Below are positions 29,815-39,870 of a DNA stretch of 64,000 bases, one piece after another. Numbering within the stretch: position 1 is the stretch's first letter; the number at the start of each line of letters is the position of its first letter. The notes under the pieces are model-generated. The model was not told the origin of the DNA and ran no database searches. It worked only from the letters and a program-made list of their open reading frames with translations. A program made the position numbers and the translations under genes. The stretch is from Synechococcus sp. BO 8801. Lineage in GTDB: Bacteria > Cyanobacteriota > Cyanobacteriia > PCC-6307 > Cyanobiaceae. The stretch covers positions 1-64,000 of the forward strand of contig NZ_NQKY01000015.1 of the NCBI RefSeq assembly GCF_002252675.1, written 5' to 3'.

Positions 29815-31440
29815 ATGGCCCGCGATCCCGGCCGGGTATTGATCTTCGATACCACCCTCCGCGACGGGGAGCAGTCCCCCGGCGCCAGCCTCAACCTGGA
29901 GGAGAAGCTCGCGATCGCCCAGCAGCTGGCCCGCCTGGGGGTGGACATCATCGAGGCCGGCTTCCCCTTCGCCAGCAGCGGCGATTTTCACGCCGTTCAA
30001 AAGATCGCCGCCACCGTGGGCACCCCGGACGGGCCCGTGATCTGCGGCCTGGCCCGGGCCGCCAGCGGCGACATCAAGGCCTGCGCCGAAGCCGTGGCCC
30101 CGGCGGCCCACAGGCGCATCCACACCTTCATCGCCACCAGCGACATCCATCTGGAGCACAAGCTCCGCAAGACCCGCGCCGAGGTGCTCGCCATCACCGC
30201 GGAGATGGTGGCCTACGCCCGCTCCCTGGTCGACGACGTGGAGTTCTCCTGCGAGGACGCCGGCCGCAGCGACCCCGAGTTCATGCACCAGGTGATCGAG
30301 GCGGCGATCAACGCCGGCGCCACCACCATCAACATTCCCGACACGGTGGGCTACACCACCCCGGCCGAATTCGGCGCCATCATCGCCGGCATCAACCGCT
30401 CCGTGCCCAACATCGACCAGGCCGTGATCTCGGTCCATGGGCACAACGACCTCGGCCTGGCCGTCGCCAACTTCCTCGAAGCCGTCAAGAACGGCGCCCG
30501 CCAGCTGGAGTGCACGATCAACGGCATCGGTGAACGGGCCGGCAACGCCTCCCTCGAGGAGCTGGTGATGGCGCTGCACGTGCGCCGCAGCTACTTCAAC
30601 CCCTTTCTGGGCCGGCCGGCCGACCAGCGCGACCCCCTCACCAACGTGCGCACCGAGGAGATCACCAAGACCTCCCGGCTGGTCTCCAACCTCACCGGCA
30701 TGGCGGTGCAGCCCAACAAGGCGATCGTGGGCGCCAACGCCTTCGCCCATGAGTCCGGCATCCACCAGGACGGGGTGCTCAAGAACCGGCTCACCTACGA
30801 GATCATCGACGCCCGCACCGTCGGCCTGGCCGACAACCGCCTCTCCCTCGGCAAGCTCTCGGGCCGCAGTGCCTTCCGGGCCCGGCTGGAGGAGCTCGGC
30901 TACACCCTGGAGCGCACCGACCTCGACGACGCCTTCGCCCGCTTCAAGGAGCTGGCCGACCGCAAGCGGGAGATCACCGACCGGGATCTGGAGGCGATCG
31001 TCAGCGAGCAGGTGCAGCAGCAGGACCAGCCCCGCTATGCCCTGCAGTCGGTGCAGGTGAGCTGCGGCACCAACCTGCAGCCCACCGCCACCGTCACCCT
31101 TAGGGATGGCGATGGCATCGACCTGACCGAGGCGGCGATCGGCACCGGGCCGGTGGATGCGGTCTGCCAGGCCCTCAACCACCTGGCCCAGGTGCCGAAC
31201 GAGCTGGTGGAGTTCAGCATCAAGTCCGTCACCGAAGGCATCGACGCCATGGGTGAGGTGACCATCCGCCTGCGCCATCAGGGGGTGCTCTATTCGGGCC
31301 ATGCGGCCGACACCGACATCGTCGTGGCGGCGGCCCAGGCCTTCGTGAACGCCCTCAACCGGCTGGTCTCCGGCAGCCAGCGCGCTCCGCTCCATCCCCA
31401 GAAGACGGCCCTTCCGGTGGCGGAACTGCCGCGTCTGTGA
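29815..31440 (+). CDS. leuA: 2-isopropylmalate synthase LeuA
   Basis: First committed enzyme of leucine synthesis: acetyl-CoA plus 2-oxoisovalerate. The 541-residue protein has the DRE-TIM signature [16 protein letters not shown] near residue 10, [15 protein letters not shown] with the metal His pair, [20 protein letters not shown], and [18 protein letters not shown] at the linker. The C-terminal leucine-binding regulatory domain follows ([20 protein letters not shown]). Length is full for the allosteric form, so feedback inhibition by leucine is expected. The stop overlaps the next gene (GTGA), an unrelated sugar-type permease. Confidence 0.96.
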   Translation: MARDPGRVLIFDTTLRDGEQSPGASLNLEEKLAIAQQLARLGVDIIEAGFPFASSGDFHAVQKIAATVGTPDGPVICGLARAASGDIKACAEAVAPAAHRRIHTFIATSDIHLEHKLRKTRAEVLAITAEMVAYARSLVDDVEFSCEDAGRSDPEFMHQVIEAAINAGATTINIPDTVGYTTPAEFGAIIAGINRSVPNIDQAVISVHGHNDLGLAVANFLEAVKNGARQLECTINGIGERAGNASLEELVMALHVRRSYFNPFLGRPADQRDPLTNVRTEEITKTSRLVSNLTGMAVQPNKAIVGANAFAHESGIHQDGVLKNRLTYEIIDARTVGLADNRLSLGKLSGRSAFRARLEELGYTLERTDLDDAFARFKELADRKREITDRDLEAIVSEQVQQQDQPRYALQSVQVSCGTNLQPTATVTLRDGDGIDLTEAAIGTGPVDAVCQALNHLAQVPNELVEFSIKSVTEGIDAMGEVTIRLRHQGVLYSGHAADTDIVVAAAQAFVNALNRLVSGSQRAPLHPQKTALPVAELPRL

Positions 31441-32273
31441 ACGCCCCCAACCGCTCCCCGCTGGCCACCGGGCTGCAGCTGGCCCTGCTGCTGCTGGTGG
31501 CCGTGCTGCTGCTGCTGCCCCTGCTGTGGCTGGTCAGCACCTCCCTCAAGGGGCCGGCGGAGGACATCTTCACCAGCCCTCCGGCCCTGCTGCCCAGCCA
31601 GCCGAGCCTGGAGGCCTACGGGCGCCTGTTCGCCGCCAACCCGATGGGCACCTACCTGCTCAACAGCACGATCGTCAGCGCCCTGGCGGTGCTGGCCAAC
31701 CTGCTGTTCTGCTCCCTGGCGGCCTACCCCCTGGCGCGGATGCGTTTCAAGGGCCGCGGACTGGTGCTCGCCCTGGTGGTGGCCACGATCCTGATCCCCT
31801 TCCAGGTGGTGATGATCCCCCTCTATCTGCTGATGGTGCAGATCGGGCTGCGCAACACCCTCTGGGCCCTGATCGTGCCCCAGGCGGCCACGGCCTTCGG
31901 CATCTTCCTGCTGCGCCAGAGCTTCCTGGCGGTGCCGGTGGAGCTGGAGGAGGCGGCCCGGATCGATGGCTGCACGCCTATCGGCGAATGGTGGAACGTG
32001 ATGCTGCCGGCGGCCCGGGCCGACCTGATCACCCTGGCGATGTTCGTGTTCATCGGCACCTGGAGTGACTTCCTCTGGCCGCTGATCATTCTCGACGACC
32101 CCACCCTCTACACCCTGCCCCTGGGCCTGCAGCAGCTGGCCAGCAGCTTCTCCCTCGACTGGCGCCTGGTGGCGGCCGGCTCGGTGGTCTCGATCCTGCC
32201 GGTGCTGCTGCTGTTCGTGCTGCTGCAGCGCTACATCCTGCCCAGCGCCAGCGGCGACGCCGTCAAGGGCTGA
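31437..32273 (+). CDS. Carbohydrate ABC transporter permease (MalG/GgtD-like)
   Basis: A 278-residue membrane protein with six helices of the MalG type: [25 protein letters not shown] near the start and [33 protein letters not shown]. The EAA loop is [32 protein letters not shown]. It is close in layout to the glucosylglycerol/trehalose/sucrose permease GgtD, but the partner permease, binding protein and ATPase are not in this window. The start is GTG at 31437, overlapping leuA (GTGA), so it is expressed from the leuA unit. The substrate is unknown. Confidence 0.85.
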   Translation: MNAPNRSPLATGLQLALLLLVAVLLLLPLLWLVSTSLKGPAEDIFTSPPALLPSQPSLEAYGRLFAANPMGTYLLNSTIVSALAVLANLLFCSLAAYPLARMRFKGRGLVLALVVATILIPFQVVMIPLYLLMVQIGLRNTLWALIVPQAATAFGIFLLRQSFLAVPVELEEAARIDGCTPIGEWWNVMLPAARADLITLAMFVFIGTWSDFLWPLIILDDPTLYTLPLGLQQLASSFSLDWRLVAAGSVVSILPVLLLFVLLQRYILPSASGDAVKG

Positions 32274-32288
32274 GGCCCCCCAGGGAGC

Positions 32289-32813
32289 TCAGGGGGTGCT
32301 CACCGGCGGGGGGCGAAGCACGCCGCCGCCCTCGCCGCGGTCGGCCGGGGCCTGGCCGGGGCGGCCGCCGGGTCCCGGGGAGGGCATCGGTGCGGCGGGG
32401 AAGGGGTCCGGATCCCGCTGGGGGCGCCGCACCGCCCGGCCCTGCAGGTCGGCCAGGGCGGAACGCCACTCGTCCTGCTGCTGCTCAAGAGCCTCCAGCC
32501 GCTGGGCCCCGGCTTCCAGGGTCTGGATGCGCCCCACCATCGCCCGCTGCTGCTCCTCCAGCACGGAGGTGCGATCGAGGGCGCGGCTGTTCTCCAGCCC
32601 CTGCAGCCGCTGCTCCAGCTTCATCAGCAGCTGGCTCTGTTCCCGCGTCTTGCCCAGGATCACCAGGAACAGGACAGCGAGCATGGAGCTCAGGCCGATC
32701 TGCAGCCAGCTGGTCCAGGCCGGCGGGCCGGAGGCCGGGGGCGGGGGGGAACGCCGGGAGCCGTCGTCTTCGCGGTCGGTGATCGAGACCATGCGCCCCC
32801 TGTGCTGACCCAT
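32289..32813 (-). CDS. Single-pass membrane protein with coiled coil, unrecognised
   Basis: About 174 residues. A short N terminus is followed by one membrane helix near residues 37-54 (WLQIGLSSMLAVLFLVILG), then a heptad-rich coiled coil (~55-120: LLMKLEQRLQGLENSRALDRTSVLEEQQRAMVGRIQTLEAGAQRLEALEQQ) and a Pro/Gly-rich tail. No family is recognised. Start is uncertain: ATG at 32813 (23 bases after the ATP-grasp stop) or ATG at 32792, both with purine-rich stretches upstream. Its position suggests co-transcription with the peptide-ligase-like gene. Confidence 0.6.
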   Translation of the reverse strand: MGQHRGRMVSITDREDDGSRRSPPPPASGPPAWTSWLQIGLSSMLAVLFLVILGKTREQSQLLMKLEQRLQGLENSRALDRTSVLEEQQRAMVGRIQTLEAGAQRLEALEQQQDEWRSALADLQGRAVRRPQRDPDPFPAAPMPSPGPGGRPGQAPADRGEGGGVLRPPPVSTP

Positions 32814-32836
32814 CCTGCCCTGAGCGGCCCGGGGCG

Positions 32837-34366
32837 TCAGCCGCCGGCCGCGGGCAGGCCGGCGCCGCTGCGGGCGGCGGCACCGGCCAGCAGCTCGGCC
32901 ACGGTGGAGCGGTAGACGGCGCTCGCCTGCTCCGGATCGCGGCCGATGCAGGTCATGCCCAGCTTGCCGAACTCCGAGAGGCAGCCCAGCAGGTGAAACA
33001 CGCTGCCCTGCAGGCGGGCCGGATCGTAGTGGAGGCCGGCCTCGGCCACGATGTCGATCAGGTCGAGGGGCATCAGGCCCCGCAGGCGGGGGTCGCTGAG
33101 GTTGTCGGTGGCGCGGTAGTGCAGCGGCTGGCCGGTGGGGGAGAGGAAGCAGCCGGTGGCGGGGTCGAGGCTGCCGGCGGTGATCGCCCGCAGGGCCATG
33201 AAGGGATGGGTGGTGCCCCCCTGGCGCAGGTTGACCTCGATGGCCTGCAGGTCCCAGCGCTCGCCGAAGCGGCGGGCGATGAAGTCGACCCCGAAACGCT
33301 CGAGGGCCCCTTCGGCGGCGAGGGCCCGGCCGACGGCCAGGCCGTGCTCCATCAGCGCCACCCGGTAGGGCTCGGCGGCCGGGAAGCAGCAGCCCAGGTA
33401 GGTCTGGCCGCCGGCGCCGCCGAGGATCTGCTCGTGGGTGGAAAGCACCTCCACCATCCCGCCCGGGTGGATCGTGCCCTGCACGCTCGGGGAGCGCAGC
33501 GCCTCGCCGCCCTCCAGCCAGGCCTCGGCCAGGGCCCCCTGGCCGGCCAGCAGCTCCGTCCAGCCGGCCGCCGGCATCGGCAGGGCCTCGAGGGCCCGCC
33601 GGATCCGCCCGAGCCGCTCGCGTCGGGCCAGTCCGGCCAGCGCCAGGGGCGTGAAGTCGAGGCGGGCATTGCCCTCGCCGCTGAAGCCCTCGTTCAGCTT
33701 GACGACACAGCCGCCCAGCCCGGGGTCGCCCTCCCAAAGGTCGGTCACCGCCTCCGCCAGCTCATCGAGGCCGTGGGCCAGCCCGGTGCCGGGGGGGTGG
33801 GGAACGCCGCAGCGGGCGAACAGCTCCCGGCTGCCGGCCTTGGTGCCCCAGTAGCCCAGGGCCGGATCGGTGCCCAGCAGGGGCACCTGCAGGCGCTCGG
33901 AGAGGGTCTTCTCCAGCTCGGTCACCACGTAGCAGATGATGAAACTCCGGCCCGGCCGCAGCCGCTCCCGGATCCGTCCGAGCAGGGCCGGCCGCTCCAG
34001 CAGCTTCTGCGTCAGGGGCCGGGCGGAGCCGTCGTCGGTGTCGAACAGGTGCAGCCGGCGGCGGGCATGGGAGGTGGGCACCCCCGGCATCAGCTCGAGC
34101 ACCGCATCCACCACCAGTTCGGGCAGCAGCTTGCTGGTGACATAGACCACCTGCACGCCTGGGTTGCGCAGCCGCATCAGGGAGAACAGCTGGCGTTCCT
34201 CGTAGTGGTGGGCGCCCGTGACCAGGGCCAGCTGGGAGGGGTCCATGGTGAGCGAAGGCACCATCAGCAGGTCGAAATCCGCACCCGCCCCGCCCCCGGC
34301 GTCGCCGTGCTCCCGGCCCCACGGGGCCTGCAGCCCCTGCTGCAGTTCGCGGAAGCTCAGGACCAT
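32837..34366 (-). CDS. PGM1-related ATP-grasp peptide ligase
   Basis: A 509-residue protein resembling the PGM1-related peptide ligases (pre-ATP-grasp domain, ATP-grasp, PGM1-type C terminus). N-terminal MVPSLTMDPSQLALVTGAHHYEERQLFSLMRLRNPGVQVVYVTS and RSFIICYVVTELEKTLSERLQVPLLGTDP fit the pre-ATP-grasp part. The ATP-grasp core shows GTKAGSRELFARCGVPHPPGT, VVKLNEGFSGEGNARLDF and LQAIEVNLRQGGTTHPFMAL with Glu/Asn metal ligands. PGM1 of Streptomyces joins a nonproteinogenic amino acid to a peptide in pheganomycin synthesis; no peptide precursor gene is obvious nearby. The product is unknown. Confidence 0.78.
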   Translation of the reverse strand: MVLSFRELQQGLQAPWGREHGDAGGGAGADFDLLMVPSLTMDPSQLALVTGAHHYEERQLFSLMRLRNPGVQVVYVTSKLLPELVVDAVLELMPGVPTSHARRRLHLFDTDDGSARPLTQKLLERPALLGRIRERLRPGRSFIICYVVTELEKTLSERLQVPLLGTDPALGYWGTKAGSRELFARCGVPHPPGTGLAHGLDELAEAVTDLWEGDPGLGGCVVKLNEGFSGEGNARLDFTPLALAGLARRERLGRIRRALEALPMPAAGWTELLAGQGALAEAWLEGGEALRSPSVQGTIHPGGMVEVLSTHEQILGGAGGQTYLGCCFPAAEPYRVALMEHGLAVGRALAAEGALERFGVDFIARRFGERWDLQAIEVNLRQGGTTHPFMALRAITAGSLDPATGCFLSPTGQPLHYRATDNLSDPRLRGLMPLDLIDIVAEAGLHYDPARLQGSVFHLLGCLSEFGKLGMTCIGRDPEQASAVYRSTVAELLAGAAARSGAGLPAAGG

Positions 34367-34417
34367 GGCCGGATGGGCGGAATGTCGTCATGCTGACCAC
34401 CACAGCGACCAGCGCCA

Positions 34418-34717
34418 ATGGAGTCGTTCACGGTGAGTGCCCTCGGCTATGGCGCCGCCTCACTCACCACCCTGAGCCTGTTCCCCCAGGCGCTGAAGAC
34501 CGTGCGCAGCGGCGACACCAGCGCCATCTCGCTGCGGATGTACGGCCTGTTCACCCTCGGGGTGCTGGCCTGGGCCGTCTACGGCCTGCTGCGGGCCGAC
34601 GGTCCGGTGATCGCCGCCAACCTGATCACGCTGATCCCGGCCTCGGTGGTGCTGGAACGCAAGCTGCGGTCTCTGTTGGAGGGCCGGGACCGTCGGGGCC
34701 CCGGGGGGAGGCGCTGA
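34418..34717 (+). CDS. SemiSWEET sugar transporter
   Basis: A 99-residue triple-helix-bundle protein. Three hydrophobic helices (~5-25, ~40-60, ~65-85) and the conserved PQ of LTTLSLFPQALKTVRSGDTSAISLRMY place it in the SemiSWEET/MtN3 family, which works as a dimer in sugar export or uptake. ATG at 34418 is used. The crcB gene follows with a one-base gap, so this may be an operon with the two crcB genes. It is divergent from the PGM1-like gene with ~50 bases between. Confidence 0.88.
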   Translation: MESFTVSALGYGAASLTTLSLFPQALKTVRSGDTSAISLRMYGLFTLGVLAWAVYGLLRADGPVIAANLITLIPASVVLERKLRSLLEGRDRRGPGGRR

Positions 34718-34718
34718 G

Positions 34719-35102
34719 GTGGCGGCACCCATGGACAACGGCGCCCTGTTCGTCGCGATCGGGGCGGTGCCGGGGGCCTGGCTGCGCTTCCGGGTGGTCA
34801 ACCACTTCGAACCGATGCTGCCCCGCAAGCACTGGGGAACGTTCGGGGTGAATCTGATCGCCTGCTTCGCCATCGGCCTGCTGGTGAGCCTGGAGGCCAG
34901 CTGCGGGCTAGCCGCCGGTCGTGCCCTGCTGCTGCTGGGCACGGGCTTCCTGGGCAGCTTCAGCACCTTCTCCACCTGGATCGCCGAGCTGCACGCGACC
35001 CTGCACCAACGCCAGCGCCGCGAGGCCGTCCTGCTCTGCGGCGGTTCGGTGCTGGGGGGCCTGCTGGCCGTCAGCGCCGGCCTGGCCATCGGCGGCAGCT
35101 AG
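34719..35102 (+). CDS. crcB1: Fluoride channel CrcB, first paralogue
   Basis: A 127-residue, four-helix Fluc/CrcB protein that exports fluoride. Visible motifs are AIGAVPGAWLRFRVV, KHWGTFGVNLIACFAIG with the pore Asn, and GTGFLGSFSTFSTWIAE with the phenylalanine box and Na+ site segment. Start is GTG at 34719 or ATG at 34731; the latter lies directly before DNGALFVAIGAVPG. A second crcB begins nine bases after its stop; such pairs often form heterodimers. No fluoride riboswitch was recognised upstream. Confidence 0.9.
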   Translation: MAAPMDNGALFVAIGAVPGAWLRFRVVNHFEPMLPRKHWGTFGVNLIACFAIGLLVSLEASCGLAAGRALLLLGTGFLGSFSTFSTWIAELHATLHQRQRREAVLLCGGSVLGGLLAVSAGLAIGGS

Positions 35103-35111
35103 GGGAGAACG

Positions 35112-35546
35112 ATGGCGCCATTCCCGAGCGAAAGCCCCCCCAGCCTGCGCCGCGAGGCGCGGGACCTGCTGCTGGTGGCTGCGGGGGCGGTGCCCGGCGC
35201 CCTGCTGCGCTGGCGCCTGGAGGACGTCGGCAAGGGCCTGGAGGGGGTGCCCACCGGGCTGATCGAAGCCGACCTGGTGGCCAATCTGCTCGGCACCTTC
35301 CTGATCGGTGTGATCGCCGGCCTGCACCCCCCCCGGCCCCGGCTGCTGCTGCTGGGCGGCATCGGCTTCTGCGGCTCGCTCACCACCTTCAGCAGCTGGA
35401 TGCTGGAGATCAGCCTGGCGCTGCGGCGCGGACGCCCCGATGAGGCGCTCGCCGTGGTGCTGGTCAGCCTGCTGGGGGGCCTGGTGGTGGTGACGCTGGG
35501 GCTCGGGGTGGGCCGCTGGCTGGGGCGGTCGCGGCTCAGGCGCTGA
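35112..35546 (+). CDS. crcB2: Fluoride channel CrcB, second paralogue
   Basis: A 144-residue Fluc/CrcB protein with VAAGAVPGALLRWRLED, then IEADLVANLLGTFLIGVIAG with the conserved Asn, and GGIGFCGSLTTFSSWMLEI (phenylalanine box/TTFS motif). It has a longer N terminus than crcB1 and carries TTFSS, closer to the canonical motif. It is probably the partner of the gene just upstream. Its last 11 bases overlap the convergent HD-phosphohydrolase gene. Confidence 0.92.
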   Translation: MAPFPSESPPSLRREARDLLLVAAGAVPGALLRWRLEDVGKGLEGVPTGLIEADLVANLLGTFLIGVIAGLHPPRPRLLLLGGIGFCGSLTTFSSWMLEISLALRRGRPDEALAVVLVSLLGGLVVVTLGLGVGRWLGRSRLRR

Positions 35547-37626
35547 AGGCCTTGCGGGGGGGGATGGGGTAGGGAATACGGCGGTGGCGCATGCGCTTCC
35601 AGACCCGCACGAAGGCGCGGATCACCAGCTCCAGCTCCGCCCGCGAGATGCCGCTGCCGTCGAGCTGGCCGTCGTTCTGGCGGGCCTCCACCAGCCGCCG
35701 GACCATCGCCCGGGCCTCGGCTTCGGTGGTGCCCGGCGGCAGGGAGCGCAGGGCGGCCTCACAGCCGTCGGCCAGCATCAGAATCGCCGTCTCCCGGCTG
35801 CGGGGCGCCGGACCGCGGTAGCGGAACTGCTCCTCCCGCACCGAAGGGTCCCGTTCCTTGGCCTGGTGGAGGAAGTAGCCCATCTTCAGCCGGCCCTGGT
35901 GCTCGGGGATGAAATCCGCCAGGGGGCGGGGAAGCCGGTAGCGACGGGCCAGCTTCAGCCCCTCGTCGACGTGGGCCTGGAGGATGGCGGCACTGGCGAA
36001 GGGATCGTCGAGTTCGTCGTGGGGGTTGGCGCCGTGCTCCTGGTTCTCGATGAACCACTGGGGCCCGTGCAGCTTGCCGACATCGTGGTAGAGGGCACCG
36101 GTGCGGATCAGGTCCACATCACCCTGGATGGCGCGGGCGCCCTCCTCGGCCAGGCCGCAGATCATCAGGGTGTGCTCGAAGGTGCCCGGCGCCTCCATCG
36201 ACAACCGGCGCAGCAGGGGCCGCTCCAGATCGGCCAGCTCCATCAGCCGGGCCCGGGTGAGCAGGCCGAAGAAGCTTTCCACCAGCGGCGCCAGCAGCAG
36301 GCCTCCCATCAGCAGGCCCGCCACCAGCAGGGCCTCCTGCAGCAGATCGGTGCTGCTGAACAACCCCTGGGAGGCCTCGAGGCTGCCCAGGTGGAAGAGC
36401 TGGATCAGCAGCCACTGCAGCAGCACGGCCCCGATGGGCAGCAACAGGGCCAGCTGCAGCAGCTGGGCCCGGTTGCGCTGCCGTCCCGCCAGCACCGCCG
36501 CGATCGCGGCCACCAGGGCCGCCACCCCCAGCTGGGGAACCAGCAGGCCCTCGACAGGCACCGGCCAGAGCATGGCGGCCACAGCCAGCCAGGCCAGGCC
36601 GGCGGCCGTACCCAGCCCCTGGGAGAGCAGCAGGGTGGGGGGAACCAGCAGGGCCAGGGGGCTGACCTGGCTGCCGAGCCAGAGCTTGCACCCCTGCACC
36701 AGCACCAGCATCGCCAGGGCCAGCAGGGCCTGGCGGGGTTCGAGGCTGGCGCGCCAGCGGCGCATCACCAGCAGCAGCACCCCGCAGGCGGCCAGGGCCT
36801 CACTGAAGCGTCCCAGCCAGGCCAGGGGGCGGGGGCGATGGTTGACCAGATCGAAATGCTCCAGCACGTCGAAGGCCTGGGGGCTGATCGGTTCCCCCTG
36901 CCGGGTGATCAGGTCGTTCTTACGCACCCGGATCGTGGGCAGCCCCTGGCGGGTGAGCAGGTCCTCGATGCGGCGCTGGCTGAGGAAGCTGTCGCCGCGG
37001 AGGTTGGTGCGGCCCTGGAGGCTGGCGGCCAGCAGGCGGCTGCCCAGGCTGCGGGCGGGGGGGGAAAGGTCCTGCAGCTGCAGCTCCGCGGCCGTGAGCA
37101 GCTGGCCCTCGGAGAGGCTGGCCACGACACCCTGGCTGAGCATGCGCTGCTGGGCCCGTCGCAGGGAGACCTTCCAGCGCATCAGGTCGGGGGGCGTCAG
37201 CCCCGTCAGCCAGCGGCGCTCCTCTTCGGTGAGATTGAGGGAATCGGGCCGGGGCTGGTCGTCGGCCACCGTCTGGCGCACCCGCTGCAGCCGCAGCTCC
37301 AGCTGCTGCACCAGGGCCTCACTGGCCTGGGGGTCGACCACCTGGATCTGGCTGCGGGGCAGCATCTGGCTGCGGCGCTGCTCCAGGTCGGTGCTGTCGA
37401 TCACCGTGGCATCGCTCGGGGCCCGGGCCGTGAACGGGGCCGGCATGCCGGGACGCAGGTTCGGCTCCACCAGCCAGGGCCAGCTGGAGAGAAGCGCCAC
37501 CAGCAGACAGAGCAGAAGCACGAGCAGACCGCCCCCGGGGCGCCAGGCCACCAGGGCCTGGCGGGGACGCTCGAGCCGCAGCAAGTGGCGCCACAGTCCC
37601 CTGATCCGCCGCAGCCCGAATCTCAT
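35536..37626 (-). CDS. 7TM-HD phosphohydrolase (PgpH-type)
   Basis: A 696-residue membrane protein. One N-terminal helix (~30-48) is followed by an extracellular 7TMR-HDED domain (~65-270), seven helices (~280-460) and a cytoplasmic HD domain. Catalytic elements are [50 protein letters not shown] and [16 protein letters not shown]. This is the layout of PgpH, which hydrolyses cyclic di-AMP in Firmicutes and controls potassium uptake; cyanobacterial members are presumed c-di-AMP phosphodiesterases. That is of interest because a KimA-like K+ importer lies in the same window. ATG at 37626. Confidence 0.9.
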   Translation of the reverse strand: MRFGLRRIRGLWRHLLRLERPRQALVAWRPGGGLLVLLLCLLVALLSSWPWLVEPNLRPGMPAPFTARAPSDATVIDSTDLEQRRSQMLPRSQIQVVDPQASEALVQQLELRLQRVRQTVADDQPRPDSLNLTEEERRWLTGLTPPDLMRWKVSLRRAQQRMLSQGVVASLSEGQLLTAAELQLQDLSPPARSLGSRLLAASLQGRTNLRGDSFLSQRRIEDLLTRQGLPTIRVRKNDLITRQGEPISPQAFDVLEHFDLVNHRPRPLAWLGRFSEALAACGVLLLVMRRWRASLEPRQALLALAMLVLVQGCKLWLGSQVSPLALLVPPTLLLSQGLGTAAGLAWLAVAAMLWPVPVEGLLVPQLGVAALVAAIAAVLAGRQRNRAQLLQLALLLPIGAVLLQWLLIQLFHLGSLEASQGLFSSTDLLQEALLVAGLLMGGLLLAPLVESFFGLLTRARLMELADLERPLLRRLSMEAPGTFEHTLMICGLAEEGARAIQGDVDLIRTGALYHDVGKLHGPQWFIENQEHGANPHDELDDPFASAAILQAHVDEGLKLARRYRLPRPLADFIPEHQGRLKMGYFLHQAKERDPSVREEQFRYRGPAPRSRETAILMLADGCEAALRSLPPGTTEAEARAMVRRLVEARQNDGQLDGSGISRAELELVIRAFVRVWKRMRHRRIPYPIPPRKAFSA

Positions 37627-37706
37627 CGGTCCAGGCTAGCCAACGGTTGAGGGTCCCCCTCCGGGTGGCTTCGGTGCATGCTGGGGTTCGGCAACGCACC
37701 CCCCCG

Positions 37707-38588
37707 ATGGCCACCCTTCTTGATGGCAGGCGACTGGCGGCGGTGATCGAAGGGCGGCTGCACGCCGTGGTCGCCGATGGGCTGGCGGTGGCGGGACGGC
37801 CCCCCGGCCTGGCGGTGCTGCGGGTGGGGGATGACCCCGCCAGCGGCGTCTACGTAGCCAACAAGGAGAAGGCCTGCCGCCGCGTCGGCATCAGCAGCCA
37901 TGGCGGCCATCTGGCGGCGGACACCCCGGCGGAGGAGGTGCTGGCCCTGATCGCGCGCCTCAACGCCGACCCGACGGTCGACGGCATCCTGCTGCAGCTG
38001 CCCCTGCCGCAGGGCCTGGACGAGGGGCCGCTGCTGGCGGCGATCGACCCGGACAAGGACGCCGATGGTCTGCACACCCTCAACCTGGGTCGCCTGCTCA
38101 AGGGGGAGCGGGGTCCGCGCAGCTGCACGCCGGCCGGGGTGATGGCCCTGCTGCGCAGCGCCGACGTGCCGATCGCCGGCGCCCAGGCCGTGGTGGTCGG
38201 CCGCAGCATCCTGGTGGGCAAGCCGATGGCCCTGATGCTCCAGGCCGCCGATGCCACCGTCACCATGGCCCATTCGCGCACCCATCACCTCGACGAGGTG
38301 ACCCGGGAGGCCGAGATCCTGGTGGTGGCGGCCGGTCGCCCGCGGCTGATCGGCGCCCGGCACATCCGGCCTGGGGCGGTGGTGGTGGATGTGGGCATCC
38401 ACCGGCTGGAGGGCAGGCTCTGCGGCGATGTGGACTACGAGGCGGTCGAACCGCTGGTGGCGGCGATCACGCCGGTGCCCGGTGGGGTGGGGCCGATGAC
38501 GGTGGCGATGCTGCTGGTCAACACCGTGCTGGCCTGGTGCGAGCGCCACGGGATCGACACAACGGACCTGGCGGATCTGCGCCCCTGA
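37707..38588 (+). CDS. folD: Bifunctional methylene-THF dehydrogenase/cyclohydrolase FolD
   Basis: 293 residues, full length for FolD, which interconverts methylene-, methenyl- and 10-formyl-THF with NADP. Seen: [31 protein letters not shown] with the catalytic Tyr and Lys, [57 protein letters not shown] of the NADP site, and [19 protein letters not shown] at 37707 is the conserved start; upstream in-frame codons do not look coding. It is divergent from the HD-phosphohydrolase gene. Confidence 0.96.
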   Translation: MATLLDGRRLAAVIEGRLHAVVADGLAVAGRPPGLAVLRVGDDPASGVYVANKEKACRRVGISSHGGHLAADTPAEEVLALIARLNADPTVDGILLQLPLPQGLDEGPLLAAIDPDKDADGLHTLNLGRLLKGERGPRSCTPAGVMALLRSADVPIAGAQAVVVGRSILVGKPMALMLQAADATVTMAHSRTHHLDEVTREAEILVVAAGRPRLIGARHIRPGAVVVDVGIHRLEGRLCGDVDYEAVEPLVAAITPVPGGVGPMTVAMLLVNTVLAWCERHGIDTTDLADLRP

Positions 38589-38624
38589 GGCCCGCCTGGG
38601 ACGCCCCCCGGACGGCAGCGCCGC

Positions 38625-38807
38625 TCAGGGCCGGGGCGCCGTGGTGCGGGTGGCGTCGTGGGGTTCGCCGGAGCCGATCAGCAGGGGTACGGCCACGCCG
38701 ATGCGGACCAGACCCGACGCCAGCAGCAGACCGGCCAGCAGGACGGCGGCGAGGCTGCCGCAGATCACTGGCACCAGGTCCGGCTCGCTGTTCAGGGGGG
38801 CCTGCAT
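38625..38807 (-). CDS. Small single-helix membrane protein, hypothetical
   Basis: A 60-residue frame with one clear membrane helix at ~12-35 (VPVICGSLAAVLLAGLLLASGLV), followed by a short Gly/Pro/Thr tail. No family recognised. I use the ATG at 38807; upstream in-frame ATG codons would run into the crtE leader and look non-coding. It lies between folD and crtE on the opposite strand. The hydrophobic pattern is a better argument than length, and it could be chance in such GC-rich DNA. Confidence 0.45.
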   Translation of the reverse strand: MQAPLNSEPDLVPVICGSLAAVLLAGLLLASGLVRIGVAVPLLIGSGEPHDATRTTAPRP

Positions 38808-38967
38808 CGCGCGCTGAGACGTGACTGCATCCAGCATGGCGGCGCTGGGGTTCCCGGACCGCACGCCTTCACCGGCCTTCACCGAAGGGTTCGTATCGTG
38901 TCGAAACATCAAGGTGGCGGCGCCCGGCCCGTGGCCTGAGAGAATCCGCGCCAACCCTCAGGACCCC

Positions 38968-39870
38968 ATGACCCCGGCGGTGAGCACGGCCTTCGACTTC
39001 ACCGCCTACCTGGAGGCGGCCCGCTGGCGCGTGGAGGCCGCCCTGGACAGCTCCCTGGGACCCGAGCGTCCGGAGTCGCTGCGGGAGGCGATGCGCTACT
39101 CCCTGCTGGCGGGCGGCAAGCGGCTGCGGCCGATCCTCACCCTGGCGGCCTGTGAGCTGGCGGGCGGCGATGCCGATCTGGCCATGCCCACGGCGGTGGC
39201 GATGGAGATGATCCACACCATGTCGCTCATCCATGACGACCTGCCCGCCATGGACAACGACGACCTGCGCCGCGGCCGGCCCACCAACCACAAGGTGTAC
39301 GGCGAGGCCAAGGCCATCCTGGCCGGCGATGCCCTGCTGACTCGCGCCTTCGAGATGGTGGCCCTGCGCAGCCCGGGGGTGCCTCCCGAACGGCTGCTCC
39401 AGGTGGTGGGCGAGCTGTCCCTGGCCTCCGGCGCCCCCGGCCTGGTGGGCGGCCAGGTGGTGGACCTGGAGTGCGAGGCCCGCCAGGTGGATCTCGACAC
39501 CCTCGAATACATCCATCTCCACAAGACCGGCGCCCTGCTGCGGGCCTGCGTGATCTCCGGCGCCCTGGTCGCCGGGGCCTCCGAGGAGCTGCTGACGGCC
39601 CTGCGCACCTACGCCCGCGGCATCGGCCTGGCCTTCCAGATCATCGACGACATCCTTGATGTCACCGCCAGCAGCGACGTGCTGGGCAAGACGGCGGGCA
39701 AGGACCTGGCCGCCGACAAGACCACCTACCCGAAACTGCTGGGCCTGGAGGAGTCCCGCCGGCGCGCCGATGCGCTGGTGAGCGAAGCCAAGGCGGTGCT
39801 GGAGCCCTGGAGCGCCAAGGCCGCCCCCCTGCTGGCCCTGGCCGACTACATCACCAGTCGCGACCGATGA
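38968..39870 (+). CDS. crtE: Geranylgeranyl diphosphate synthase (CrtE-type)
   Basis: A 300-residue short-chain trans-prenyltransferase. The first Asp-rich motif is [18 protein letters not shown] near residue 85 and the second is [11 protein letters not shown] near 226; the [11 protein letters not shown] and [15 protein letters not shown] segments are also typical. In cyanobacteria this enzyme supplies GGPP for carotenoids, chlorophyll phytyl chains and quinones. The ATG at 38968 gives the normal length. Its stop overlaps the DUF212 gene (ATGA). Confidence 0.93.
   Translation: MTPAVSTAFDFTAYLEAARWRVEAALDSSLGPERPESLREAMRYSLLAGGKRLRPILTLAACELAGGDADLAMPTAVAMEMIHTMSLIHDDLPAMDNDDLRRGRPTNHKVYGEAKAILAGDALLTRAFEMVALRSPGVPPERLLQVVGELSLASGAPGLVGGQVVDLECEARQVDLDTLEYIHLHKTGALLRACVISGALVAGASEELLTALRTYARGIGLAFQIIDDILDVTASSDVLGKTAGKDLAADKTTYPKLLGLEESRRRADALVSEAKAVLEPWSAKAAPLLALADYITSRDR

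Noticed and set aside
34367-34417. Possible fluoride riboswitch before the SemiSWEET/crcB genes.
   Set aside because: The short intergenic stretch has none of the conserved fluoride-riboswitch segments.
38821-38967. Longer N terminus for GGPP synthase from an upstream ATG.
   Set aside because: It would add ~49 residues with no family counterpart; the ATG at 38968 gives normal length.
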